From assembly GCF_000378605.1 (NCBI RefSeq), contig NZ_KB905156.1, positions 291,209-355,208 on the forward strand: a DNA stretch of 64,000 bases, read 5' to 3'. A program made the translations under genes and the position numbers. The notes below the pieces were generated by a model. The model saw nothing but the letters and a program-made list of their open reading frames with translations, was not told where the DNA came from and searched no databases. This DNA is from Thioalkalivibrio sp. ALJ21. GTDB lineage: Bacteria > Pseudomonadota > Gammaproteobacteria > Ectothiorhodospirales > Ectothiorhodospiraceae. Shown here in pieces: positions 17,811 through 26,693 of the stretch. The stretch's first letter is position 1, and each line of letters starts with the position of its first letter.

Positions 17811-18946
17811 TGCATCTCGCATTCGTGTTGTTCAAGTACTTCCCGCATGGCGGGCTGCAGCGCAACTTCCGCCGAATCACCGAGCTCGCCCTGGAGCGCG
17901 GCCATCAGATCGACGTATTCACACTCGCCTGGGAGGGCTGGATCCCGGAGCACCCGCACCTGAAGCTGCATGTACTGCGGGTGCCTGGCTGGCGCAACCA
18001 CACACGCTATCGCCATTTCGCCCGCCGCGTTCAATCGGAGGTCCAGGCACTACAGCCCGATCGCATCGTCGGGTTCAACAAGCTTCCCGGGCTGGATGTC
18101 TACTACAACGCAGACCCCTGCTTCATCGAACGGGCGCAGGCGCGCAGCCAGTTTTATCGCCTCTCCGGGCGCTACCGCGTACATGCGGCCCTTGAGCGGG
18201 CGGTCTTTCGCACCGAGGCGAACAACCACATCCTGCTGCTATCCGAGGCCGAGAAGCCCCTGTTCCAGCGCTGGTATGCGACTCCCGAGGACCGCTTCCA
18301 CCTGATGCCACCGTATGTCTCGGCTGACCGCTTCGCCAATGCCGACACCCCGCAACGAAGGCGCGCTCTTCGCAAACAGCTCGGCCTTGGGGACGACTCG
18401 CTCATGCTCCTGATGGTTGGGTCGGACTTCCGACGCAAGGGTGTGGACCGCAGCATCCGGGCGCTGGCCGCCCTGCCGGACGGCATGCGGGAACAGGCAT
18501 CGCTATACGTACTGGGCAAGGGGCGTGCGGCCCCACTGATGCGACTGGCCCGAAGTCTCGGTGTCTCGAGGCAGGTGCATTTCCTGCAGGGCCGCGACGA
18601 CGTGGCCGACTTCCTGTTTGCAGCCGACCTGCTTCTGCACCCCGCCTACCAGGAGAACACCGGGACCGCGATCGTCGAGGCGATCGCGGCCGGTCTGCCC
18701 GCCCTGGTTACAGCCAATTGCGGATACGCCTTCCACGTCGAGCGCGCCAACTGTGGTGAGGTGCTGACCACGCCGTTCGAGCAGCCCATGATGGACGCCG
18801 CCCTGGCCCGCATGCTGAGCCAGCCCAAACTGCAGGCCTGGCGTGATGCGGCCCTGCGCTACAGCAAGCGCACCGAACTCGGCGCACGCGCCGAGCACGC
18901 GCTACGGGTCATCGAAGGCCCCCGCTATGGCGAGGTGGCGGCGTGA
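17810..18946 (+). CDS. waaG: LPS core glucosyltransferase (GT4, WaaG type)
   Basis: WaaG adds the first hexose of the outer core to heptose II. The 378-residue protein opens with the typical FVLFKYFPHGGLQRNF loop and contains VGSDFRRKGVDRSIRAL. Its catalytic/nucleotide-binding block reads PAYQENTGTAIVEAIAAGLPALVT, in which E-x7-E positions are preserved. It sits between waaF and waaP with one- and four-base overlaps, the same order as in Pseudomonas core clusters. The sugar donor cannot be told from sequence alone. Confidence 0.9.
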   Translation: MHLAFVLFKYFPHGGLQRNFRRITELALERGHQIDVFTLAWEGWIPEHPHLKLHVLRVPGWRNHTRYRHFARRVQSEVQALQPDRIVGFNKLPGLDVYYNADPCFIERAQARSQFYRLSGRYRVHAALERAVFRTEANNHILLLSEAEKPLFQRWYATPEDRFHLMPPYVSADRFANADTPQRRRALRKQLGLGDDSLMLLMVGSDFRRKGVDRSIRALAALPDGMREQASLYVLGKGRAAPLMRLARSLGVSRQVHFLQGRDDVADFLFAADLLLHPAYQENTGTAIVEAIAAGLPALVTANCGYAFHVERANCGEVLTTPFEQPMMDAALARMLSQPKLQAWRDAALRYSKRTELGARAEHALRVIEGPRYGEVAA

Positions 18947-19800
18947 GCGTGCTCAGGCGCAATGAACTGGTGATGGACGATGCCTTCCACGCGGCGCTAA
19001 CCGCACGCTACGGCCCGGGTGACCCCTTCGAGCAGGCCATGGCGCTGGATGGCGAGGTCGTCCGCAACGTCGACGGGCGGCGCACGTTCCGTTTCGAACT
19101 GGGCGGGCAGCCCTACTTCGCCAAGGTGCACAACGGCATGCCGTGGCGACGCATCCTGCGCAAGCTGAGCCAGTTCCGCATCCCGGTTCTGGGCGCCGCC
19201 CCTGAATGGCGCGCGATCCACCGCCTGCAGGAACTCGGCATCCCGACCACGCCTCCAGTCGCATTCGGCATCCGGCGCGGACTGAACCCGGCACGGGAAC
19301 GCTCGTTCGTGATTACCCGCGACCTGGGGCGCACCCGCACCCTGGAACAGGAATGCCTGAGCTGGCCCGAACAGCCACCGGCCTTCGCCTTTCGCCTGCA
19401 GTTGACCCGAGAGGTCGCCCGCATTGCCCGCACCCTACACGGGAGCGGCATGAATCACCGCGACTTCTACCTGTGCCACTTCCGACTCGACCTGAACTCG
19501 AACGAGAACGCCATCCGGTCCGGCCGCATCCCGCCGCGCCTGCACCTGATGGATCTGCACCGCGTTCAGTTCCACGCCCGCCTGCCGGCCCGCGCGCAAA
19601 TCAAGGATCTCGGAGGTCTGTACTTCTCCGCCATGGATATCGGCCTCAAGCCACGAGATATCCTCCGTTTCATGCGCCTCTATCATGGCACCAGACTCCG
19701 TGCCACCTTGCTGGAAAGACACACGCTCTGGGCTCGGGTGGCACAGCGAGCCCGAACGCAATACCGCAAAGAACACGGGCGCCTCCCATGTCATGGCTGA
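18943..19800 (+). CDS. waaP: LPS core heptose(I) kinase
   Basis: WaaP phosphorylates heptose I of the inner core, cross-linking neighbouring LPS through divalent cations. The 285-residue protein has the family's eukaryote-like kinase motifs: YFAKVH (nucleotide-binding Lys), the catalytic loop MNHRDFYLCHFRLD and the metal-binding LMDLHRVQ. The GTG start overlaps the waaG stop by four bases. It is the first of three consecutive kinase-like genes. Confidence 0.92.
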   Translation: MSVLRRNELVMDDAFHAALTARYGPGDPFEQAMALDGEVVRNVDGRRTFRFELGGQPYFAKVHNGMPWRRILRKLSQFRIPVLGAAPEWRAIHRLQELGIPTTPPVAFGIRRGLNPARERSFVITRDLGRTRTLEQECLSWPEQPPAFAFRLQLTREVARIARTLHGSGMNHRDFYLCHFRLDLNSNENAIRSGRIPPRLHLMDLHRVQFHARLPARAQIKDLGGLYFSAMDIGLKPRDILRFMRLYHGTRLRATLLERHTLWARVAQRARTQYRKEHGRLPCHG

Positions 19801-20609
19801 TGCAATGGCTCGCAGGCATCGGGCGAGGTTCAAGCGTGAAAGGAGTCGCCCCTCTTGACGAAGACCTGAAGAACGCCGGCCTCACCCTCCTGGAAAACCA
19901 ACCAAAGGCGGGCTGGACCGTCCTGGACAGCTCGGCGCAGGCCCGCGTCGCGCGCGGCCAGTGGCAAAGTCAGGCAGTTGTAATAAAGATCTTTCTTCCA
20001 AGGGGGCCATGGGAATCCGTCAAGTCCATCGGCCGGGGCAGTCGCGGCATGCGGGCCATTCGGCATGGGCGCCAAATGAGTGAAGATGGTTTCGATACAC
20101 CACGCGCACTCGCCTATGGCTGGATCGGGGTGAACGAGTGCCTGGTAATGGAGGACATCAATGGGGCCAGCCTTTCACACCTGATCACTTCCCGCCATGG
20201 GGAACCGTTCCTGGCCATTGCGGACCGTCATCTTGTTCACCGCCGACTCGCAGAAACCGTTGCTCACCTCCATGAGTCCGGATGGACCCATGGCGACCTC
20301 CGACTTGGGAATATCCTCGTGTCACCCCCCTCCGCAACCGGACGGTTGGTGTTCCTGGACAACGAAAGAAGCAAAAAACATGGCAGACCATGTGACGGCC
20401 AGAAAAACCTGGTCCAACTCAACATGACTCATCCGTCTTTTCTGCCTCGAACCAGTCGTGTTCGGTTTCTGAGCCACTATGCAACACAGCGCGGCATGGG
20501 GCGGGTCGCATTCCGCCACCTTGCCATTCGGATTGCCCAGGCAACCGAGGCGCGCCACCAGGAACGGCTACGACGTGGTGGTTCCAAAGCGCGTTTTTCA
20601 GCCAAATAG
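19788..20609 (+). CDS. LPS-kinase-like protein (WaaP/Kdo kinase superfamily)
   Basis: This 273-residue protein has the small-sugar-kinase fold of the LPS kinase families: VVIKIF (Lys for ATP), LHESGWTHGDLRLGNILV (catalytic loop with HGD) and VFLDNERSKK (metal-binding Asp position). It is not close enough to WaaP or WaaY to name. The ATG at 19788 overlaps waaP by 13 bases; an in-frame ATG at 19800 would give a one-base TGATG overlap and is equally plausible. The substrate is probably a core sugar, by context. The DNA from here on is visibly less GC-rich than waaF-waaP. Confidence 0.78.
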   Translation: MSWLMQWLAGIGRGSSVKGVAPLDEDLKNAGLTLLENQPKAGWTVLDSSAQARVARGQWQSQAVVIKIFLPRGPWESVKSIGRGSRGMRAIRHGRQMSEDGFDTPRALAYGWIGVNECLVMEDINGASLSHLITSRHGEPFLAIADRHLVHRRLAETVAHLHESGWTHGDLRLGNILVSPPSATGRLVFLDNERSKKHGRPCDGQKNLVQLNMTHPSFLPRTSRVRFLSHYATQRGMGRVAFRHLAIRIAQATEARHQERLRRGGSKARFSAK

Positions 20610-20611
20610 CA

Positions 20612-21403
20612 ATGAACTCGAACAGCCAAAGCATCCGGCTAACTTCCGGGTTTTGCGGTGCCGGCAATCCCGACCACCCTGTCGTGAAAGCGCTCCAGGC
20701 GGGGCACCCCGTACTCGACGGGGCTCGGCGCGAATGCCTGAAGACCAATGCCCAGGCCGAGAGCGGGCTCCTTTTCTCGGACTTCTCGCCCGACCCTGTC
20801 TTTTACAAGCGGTATCCATCCCGATGGAGAAACCGGATTCTTGGGCATCTTGGCATTCGCTCCCGTGCCCGCCGGGTTTGGGAGTTCTCGAACTACCTGA
20901 AAGGACATAACGCGCCGGTTGCCAAACCTCTGGCCTACCTGGACGGCTCGGCGGAAAGCTGGTTCTTCTGCGAGGCTCTGCCCCAACACCCAAGCCTGAA
21001 TCAATGGCTAGAAGACGATGCGCTACCGGACGCGGCCCTACTCAGTGAACAGGCCGCTCAAGCGATCGCCACGTTGCACAACGCGGGGGTTGTACACCGT
21101 GATTTCAAGTGGGGAAACGTGCTGTTCTCAGCCACAGGAGACGTCATCATCGCCGACCTGGATGGCGCGCGGTTTCATCACCAGCCGCGCCGGGCGGATC
21201 TCGCCCGCGACCTAGCCCGTTTCGCCGTTAACGGGCTCGAGGTTGGCCTGACGCAAAGCTGGGCGCGGTCCTTCGTCGGCCGTTATTGCAAGATTCGCGG
21301 CATTCCCGTTGAACGACTTCTTCCCGCGGTCGCCCGCTCCGTCACCGTCATTAGCAAACGGCACCAGAAGCGCTATCGTCGCCCCCCTGTCAGCCTGACC
21401 TGA
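20612..21403 (+). CDS. LPS-kinase-like protein, second copy type
   Basis: This is another 263-residue eukaryote-like small-molecule kinase. The catalytic loop is LHNAGVVHRDFKWGNVLF and the metal site IIADLDGARF; both are complete, so activity is expected. It starts two bases after the preceding kinase gene and differs from it clearly in sequence, so it is not a recent duplicate. With WaaP this makes three kinases in a row. It probably phosphorylates a heptose or hexose of the core (inference), comparable in role to WaaY or WapQ. Confidence 0.78.
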   Translation: MNSNSQSIRLTSGFCGAGNPDHPVVKALQAGHPVLDGARRECLKTNAQAESGLLFSDFSPDPVFYKRYPSRWRNRILGHLGIRSRARRVWEFSNYLKGHNAPVAKPLAYLDGSAESWFFCEALPQHPSLNQWLEDDALPDAALLSEQAAQAIATLHNAGVVHRDFKWGNVLFSATGDVIIADLDGARFHHQPRRADLARDLARFAVNGLEVGLTQSWARSFVGRYCKIRGIPVERLLPAVARSVTVISKRHQKRYRRPPVSLT

Positions 21404-21418
21404 GCTTTGGACATCGAA

Positions 21419-22444
21419 GTGAAAAACCAAGATCGACTTGTACAACTCATGCTGGATCGGCACCTGGGAAATTTTCTCGTCGCCACACCGGTCCTCTCTG
21501 CTCTGGCCCAACACGAGAAAAATCTCCTCGTCATTCATGAACCTCACGCCGAACTCGCGAAACGGATCCCAACGCTAAAGGGCCCGATTGTCACACTGCC
21601 CAGAACGGGCAGCCCGGCAAGGGACTTCATCGGATTCATCAAGCTACTCCATACAGTCCGCTCCACAAGACCCACGATTGCCCTCGATTTCGGCGGCAGC
21701 GGCAGCGGGGGCTGGCTCGGAGCCATGAGTGGCGCCCCACGGCGAATCTGTCGAGACAGCGCACCGTATGCTCGGCGCTTCAGTGAGCACGTAGCAAAGC
21801 CAGAGGGGATGCAACACCGCATCGAAATCTACGGCGCCATAGGGCGAGCTGTCGTACCCGAACTGGAATGGGGATGGCCCAAGCTTGAGCCACTGTCTTC
21901 GGACCACGCAAACCTTGAAGAGACTCTGCGTGCGCACGAAATAGACTCGGAGCGCCCGATGATCTGCCTGCATGTAGCCGGAGGGAAGGAATACAAGCAC
22001 TGGCCGTTGCCGAAATATGCTCAGGTAATCGACACATTACGCCGCGAAGGGAAACAGCCCATTCTGATCGGTGCGGGGCCTGACCGCACAGCGTCGCAGG
22101 AGGTTCAGGCTCTGTGCGAGGACCCGCCGGTCAACCTGGTGCAGCGACTGGGCATTGGAAGCCTCATCGCTCTCTTCGAGCGCGCGTCTCTTTTCATTGG
22201 CAACGACAGTGGCCCCATGCACATGGCTGCCGCAACGGGCACACCGATTGTTGCGTTGTTCGGGCCGACGGATCCCGTCCGCTGGGGCCCTCTAACCAAC
22301 CGGGCCCTGATCGTTCGCGGCACGGAACATATACCGCCGGAACAAGGAAAGAAGAAGTTTGCCGACGGTCGCCGAATGGACAGCGTCCAGGTCGATGACG
22401 TGGTGAACGCCATTCGCCTCTCCGAGAAGCGCTTTGCAAAGTAG
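21419..22444 (+). CDS. Heptosyltransferase-family glycosyltransferase (GT9)
   Basis: This GT9 protein of about 341 residues has the N-terminal MLDRHLGNFLVATPVLSAL block, CLHVAGGKEYKHWPLPKYAQV in the middle, and the donor-binding FIGNDSGPMHMAAATGTPIVALFGPTDPVRWGP. These mark a heptosyltransferase-like enzyme, possibly WaaQ/heptosyltransferase III. The GTG at 21419 has a weak GGA site; a TTG at 21407 in frame has none. It converges on the kinase-like gene at 22456 with 11 bases between stops. Confidence 0.82.
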   Translation: MKNQDRLVQLMLDRHLGNFLVATPVLSALAQHEKNLLVIHEPHAELAKRIPTLKGPIVTLPRTGSPARDFIGFIKLLHTVRSTRPTIALDFGGSGSGGWLGAMSGAPRRICRDSAPYARRFSEHVAKPEGMQHRIEIYGAIGRAVVPELEWGWPKLEPLSSDHANLEETLRAHEIDSERPMICLHVAGGKEYKHWPLPKYAQVIDTLRREGKQPILIGAGPDRTASQEVQALCEDPPVNLVQRLGIGSLIALFERASLFIGNDSGPMHMAAATGTPIVALFGPTDPVRWGPLTNRALIVRGTEHIPPEQGKKKFADGRRMDSVQVDDVVNAIRLSEKRFAK

Positions 22445-22455
22445 CTGGAAGAACC

Positions 22456-23289
22456 TTAAGTCCTTCGACCAAGCGCGTGGCCACCACTCACCAAATTCTC
22501 TCGCAGCGGCTCTTGTACCGCGCGTCGAATGCCGGGCAGGTATTTTCGCTGGATCAACCTGGCTGCCCGCGGCCAGACCCGTGGAATCCGTGAGGCGTGA
22601 GCCAGCCCCAGGGTGCAATACACTCTTCTGCGAAACGCCACCCCCCGAAAGGTGCGAAACGGAATGGCCGCCAGCCGAGAACTCTCTTCTCGAACTCCCT
22701 CCAGAAAGGCTCGCTGAGCTTCCACCGGATCCCCTTCATCGAGATGAACTAGCGGGTCCAGAAGCAAACGCCGGTACAGGTACCCCAGCAGGCGGTGGCC
22801 AGCAAGAGTTCGACGCCAGAGGGGTTCAGCGAATGCGGCCGCATAATCCAGGTGCATCGCACGGCCGCGGCTGACATCGAAGAGCACATTGTCCATATTG
22901 CGGTCCTTCATTCCCGCAATGAAGGCTGCTGGAAGCGATTGCCCCAGGCCATAAAACAGCTTCTCTCGTTCAAGGCCGCCAGGCTCCCGATCGACAATGG
23001 CAGCGACGGACTTTGCGGGGCTGTAAGGCATGGCCACCCAGCCAGCATCGATCACCTGAACCGGGAAAGCGGGCACTTTCAGCGCGGAGAGCACCTCGCT
23101 AACGATGACCTCCTTGTCAGCATCAACTGCTCTCTTGACCACCAGGGTCTCCTGGCCGGCTCGCACCAGAAATACCTCGCGAACCAGACGCTCCACCTGA
23201 ATAGCCGGAGTACGGAGTTGCTCGGACAGCCGATCGCGAACGCCAGATGGTAGACTCTGCGTTCGATCCATTCGCGTTGACGATTGCAC
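22456..23289 (-). CDS. Atypical kinase-like protein resembling PI3/4-kinase catalytic core
   Basis: The 277-residue product has a motif arrangement unlike WaaP. GMKDRNMDNVLFD followed about 15 residues later by MHLDYAAAF resembles the catalytic DRxxxN and metal-binding DFG-like motifs of the phosphatidylinositol 3/4-kinase and related atypical kinase folds. A Lys in LVVKRA could bind ATP. The GTG at 23289 is preferred because GGGAGAG precedes it; an ATG at 23271 lacks one. It is the only minus-strand gene in this part of the cluster. The substrate is unknown; an LPS sugar or lipid is likely from context only. Confidence 0.62.
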   Translation of the reverse strand: MQSSTRMDRTQSLPSGVRDRLSEQLRTPAIQVERLVREVFLVRAGQETLVVKRAVDADKEVIVSEVLSALKVPAFPVQVIDAGWVAMPYSPAKSVAAIVDREPGGLEREKLFYGLGQSLPAAFIAGMKDRNMDNVLFDVSRGRAMHLDYAAAFAEPLWRRTLAGHRLLGYLYRRLLLDPLVHLDEGDPVEAQRAFLEGVREESSRLAAIPFRTFRGVAFRRRVYCTLGLAHASRIPRVWPRAARLIQRKYLPGIRRAVQEPLRENLVSGGHALGRRT

Positions 23290-23376
23290 GTTCTCTCCCA
23301 ATAACGACTCGCTGCCCCGGCACCCCCCGCGAAAGCGCGCGGATTATAGCGGGCCACCAAGCCACTACATGATGTC

Positions 23377-24555
23377 ATGACCGATACACCAGAAGAACGG
23401 CCCCTCGCCAACCAGCATATCCTCATCGTGCTGGAGAAAAAGGGCCATGTGGGTGCAAACGTCCGGGAACACTTTCGCGTCTACCGCGAGGCAGGCGCCC
23501 GCCTCACTCTGTGCTTCTTGACCGGCGACGGCTCGGAGTACCAGTCTGACTGTCCAGCTGACAGCGTTACCGGACTGCGTCTCAGCGACAAGGCAAGCAG
23601 ACGGAACCGAATCGCAACCGCATGGCGCCTGGCGCGAATCCTGCGAAGGGACCGACCAGACGTCATGATTGGGGATCAATACAAATGCGTCGCGAGTCTG
23701 CTACTTGCCAGCGTCATCGCTCGCCATGGTCGCCCGATCTACGCACTGCTGCGCGGATACTACGCAACGGATTCCAGAAGCCGTCAGCGCTACTACCAAG
23801 CCTTCCGCAAGCGCCTCACGGGCATACTGACCCTGACCGACGCGCAGAGAGATCGCTTCATCGCGAACATGCCGTGGTATCCAACAGACAGTATCTCCGT
23901 CGTCCATAACTATATCGACGCCCACCGCCTGCGCACGACAATGCTGTCGAAAACGGAGGCGCGCGAAAGACTCGGACTGGATGAAGACCAGTTCGTCTTC
24001 GGCTGTGTGGCCCGTTTTGACAGCTACAAACGCATCACTGATCTACTAAAGGCCTTTGCGAAGCTGCAGACACGAGACGCCGCTCAGGCCCAACTCGTCA
24101 TTATAGGCGACGGAAAAGAGCGCGCAGCTCTTCATGCCGAGACCAGAGATCTGGGTATTCACTCACGCACCCTGTTCACAGGCTTTTTAGCAGGTGCCAA
24201 CCGGTACATGCAGGCGTTCGACGTATTCGTTCTGCCCTCCGAAGGTGACAACTTCGCCAGAGTCTTCCTCGAAGCGATGGCGGCCGAGATCCCTGTCGTA
24301 GGGGTACACGGCGGCGGAACACCCGAAGTCCTCGGAACGACCGGCTACCTCGCCCCTCCCCGCGATCCGGCCGCGCTGTCCGAGATCCTCGACCAACTCA
24401 TCCGCCTTTCTCCGGATGAGCGATGCGCTGCTGGGCGGAAGGGGCGGGAGGAGTCGGAGACCCGATTCACGCGGGAGGGGCTCCGACATCAGCTACTCGG
24501 CGCCCTGAGCGGGAGCATGATGCAAGCTCGAGCGCTTCAGCCTGATGGCATCTAG
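23377..24555 (+). CDS. GT4-family glycosyltransferase
   Basis: This 392-residue glycosyltransferase of the GT-B fold shows the RFDSYKRITDLLKAF opening of the C-terminal donor-binding domain. The GT4 signature SEGDNFARVFLEAMAAEIPVVGVHGGG has both glutamates at the expected spacing. The N-terminal half contains LEKKGHVGANVREHFRVYREAG, an acceptor-domain glycine loop. It very probably adds a sugar to the LPS outer core or a surface glycan. The upstream gap from the divergent kinase-like gene is under 90 bases. Confidence 0.85.
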   Translation: MTDTPEERPLANQHILIVLEKKGHVGANVREHFRVYREAGARLTLCFLTGDGSEYQSDCPADSVTGLRLSDKASRRNRIATAWRLARILRRDRPDVMIGDQYKCVASLLLASVIARHGRPIYALLRGYYATDSRSRQRYYQAFRKRLTGILTLTDAQRDRFIANMPWYPTDSISVVHNYIDAHRLRTTMLSKTEARERLGLDEDQFVFGCVARFDSYKRITDLLKAFAKLQTRDAAQAQLVIIGDGKERAALHAETRDLGIHSRTLFTGFLAGANRYMQAFDVFVLPSEGDNFARVFLEAMAAEIPVVGVHGGGTPEVLGTTGYLAPPRDPAALSEILDQLIRLSPDERCAAGRKGREESETRFTREGLRHQLLGALSGSMMQARALQPDGI

Positions 24556-24593
24556 GTGCCTGTCGATCACTTGCGCCTGCGCCTGACCCAGCG

Positions 24594-25835
24594 ATGAAAC
24601 CTTCTGAAAAGGGGCCGCAAGGGCCTGACGAATACCCCGAGCGTGTGGGGATCGTATTTGCCCACATGCGCCACCTTTACGGCGCCGGTGGAGGACTCGA
24701 ACGAAATCGCTGGAACCTCGCCAACGAGTTTCTCCGCATGGGCATCAAGGTGGACTTGCTGGTGTTGAATCCGGACGGGCTGGAACACCTTGCCGACCAA
24801 CCCGATCGGCATGCCATTCGTCTGCGGCGCGAACACCCAATAGCAACGCGCATCCGCGCGCTCAACAGCGCGCCCGACAGCTGGAAGGAATTACTCAAAC
24901 CCGTGATTCTCCCGGCCAAAGGTGCCAAGCCGCTTCGCTACCTAAGAAGCGTCCAACAATATATCGAAGGGTATCGCCCAGACCGGATAATCGGAGGAGG
25001 AACCCAGGAAAACCTGACACTTGCCATCGCTCGATCCGGAACAACGCACAAACCTCGCCTGACCCTTAGCGAACATAACCCTTTGTCGAACACGCTTACG
25101 ACAGAAAAACATCGTCGACTCTGGCGCTGGCACCACCTGCGCCCCCTGCTGCGGCGCATGTATTCGCAGGCCGACTCGCTCGTGGCGATCTCTGACGCAG
25201 TAGCCGATGACCTGGCAAGCACGCTCGATCTGCCAAGAGAACGCATCAAGACCGTCTACAACCCGGTAGTCACGGATGCCCTGTGGGAACGGATCCGCGA
25301 ACCATTCGATCACCCTTGGTTCGCCGAAAGCCCCCCCCCAGTGATCCTGAATGTCGGGCGGATGACCGCTCAGAAGGACCAGGCTACGCTCATCCGAGCA
25401 TTCGCAGCCGCGCGACAAACGCGCCCACTCCGGTTAATAATCCTGGGTGACGGGCCAGAGCGCGCCAATCTGGAGAGACTGGCTGACGAACTCGGTATTC
25501 GACAGGACATCCACATGCCGGGGTTCGCCGCGAACCCGCTAAAGTATATGGTTCGGGCATCAGTCTTCGTCCTCACCTCGCGCTGGGAAGGTTTTGGTAA
25601 CGTGCTCGTCGAAGCGCTGGCATCGGGCTGCCCTGTTGTTGCCACCAACTGCCCGGGGGGACCCGCTGAAATCCTGGATCACGGTCGCTTCGGCACCATG
25701 GTGCCATCCGACCCGGCACAGATTTCAGAGGCCCTGCTGGCCACGATCGACGCCCCCCCCGATCGCTTGCTCCTGAAAGACCGGGCCTCCCAGTTCACCG
25801 CCGCCCGGGCCGCAGAACACTACCTGTCCCCCTGA
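24594..25835 (+). CDS. GT4-family glycosyltransferase
   Basis: This 413-residue GT-B enzyme has an N-terminal acceptor loop GAGGGLERNRWNLANEFLRMG and a C-terminal NVGRMTAQKDQATLIRAF and LGDGPERANLERLADELG. The catalytic block reads TSRWEGFGNVLVEALASGCPVVATNCPGGPAEIL. This EGFGN form is typical of GT4 enzymes in LPS and exopolysaccharide clusters. It follows the preceding GT4 gene by 38 bases in the same direction. Donor and acceptor are unknown. Confidence 0.87.
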   Translation: MKPSEKGPQGPDEYPERVGIVFAHMRHLYGAGGGLERNRWNLANEFLRMGIKVDLLVLNPDGLEHLADQPDRHAIRLRREHPIATRIRALNSAPDSWKELLKPVILPAKGAKPLRYLRSVQQYIEGYRPDRIIGGGTQENLTLAIARSGTTHKPRLTLSEHNPLSNTLTTEKHRRLWRWHHLRPLLRRMYSQADSLVAISDAVADDLASTLDLPRERIKTVYNPVVTDALWERIREPFDHPWFAESPPPVILNVGRMTAQKDQATLIRAFAAARQTRPLRLIILGDGPERANLERLADELGIRQDIHMPGFAANPLKYMVRASVFVLTSRWEGFGNVLVEALASGCPVVATNCPGGPAEILDHGRFGTMVPSDPAQISEALLATIDAPPDRLLLKDRASQFTAARAAEHYLSP

Positions 25836-25904
25836 CCGGCGACATCACGAATCTGATCGAGCCTATTTCCAACTGTTGCGCCAGATGAAGCAAAGGTACC
25901 GACC

Positions 25905-26678
25905 ATGGGGTTGCGAACGCATCTGAAAGTCCACCTGTCGCCTTTCTTTCTCCGCTATCCGTGTCGATACGGTACCACCAAGGTCGACACTCGAATTGCC
26001 GTGGACCGAGAACGGCGTTTCATCTATTTCCGCATACCCAAAGCGGCCAATTCCACTGTCAGCTATGCCATCAGCAATATCGAAACCGAAAACGGCGACA
26101 GCGCCGGAGCCTATAAATCCGGATACGATCGTGCGAGCTCATTGGGGTTCCTGGAGACCTACCGCCTTCACCAGCGGTTCTTCCTCTTTTCGGTTGTTCG
26201 AAACCCATATACCCGCGTAGCGTCAGCATACTTGGACAAAATCCAAGGCCAAAAGCGTCAAAGAGTCCCCGTCGCGAGAGCGCTGGGTCGCGCGAGCACC
26301 GCGCCAATCACCTTCAACGAGTTCTGCGCATACCTCGCGAAAGGCGGGTATCGCGACGACGTCCACTGGTTTCGCCAAACGGATCTGATTCCGTGCGGAA
26401 TTGACCGTCTAGACTACCTGGGCTCCGTCGAAACACTCACGAAGGATCTGAACGCCATCCGCACCCGACTCGCGCTTCCACATCACAGTGAACGATCTGA
26501 CTGGGCACGTGGCAAGACAGGAGCGTCATCTCGGATCTTCGAGCTCTACGACAACACCAGCCTGGAGTACATCTCACAAACGTACGGAAAAGACTTCGAG
26601 ACACTCGGATACTCGAAAGCCCTCGACCACCATGCCGAACCGCCCTCACAAGCGCTAGAGCCCAAGTGGCAGCGATAG
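25905..26678 (+). CDS. Sulfotransferase-family protein
   Basis: The 257-residue protein has the two PAPS-binding elements of the carbohydrate sulfotransferase group: FRIPKAANSTV at about residues 43-53 (5'-phosphosulfate-binding loop) and FSVVRNPYTRVASAYLDK at about 95-112 (3'-phosphate-binding Arg/Ser region). No signal peptide or membrane anchor is seen, so it should act in the cytoplasm, where PAPS is made. The likely reaction is sulfation of a core or surface sugar (inference). It is followed 15 bases later by a second, different sulfotransferase-like gene. Confidence 0.78.
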   Translation: MGLRTHLKVHLSPFFLRYPCRYGTTKVDTRIAVDRERRFIYFRIPKAANSTVSYAISNIETENGDSAGAYKSGYDRASSLGFLETYRLHQRFFLFSVVRNPYTRVASAYLDKIQGQKRQRVPVARALGRASTAPITFNEFCAYLAKGGYRDDVHWFRQTDLIPCGIDRLDYLGSVETLTKDLNAIRTRLALPHHSERSDWARGKTGASSRIFELYDNTSLEYISQTYGKDFETLGYSKALDHHAEPPSQALEPKWQR

Positions 26679-26693
26679 ACAAAACGACACCAT

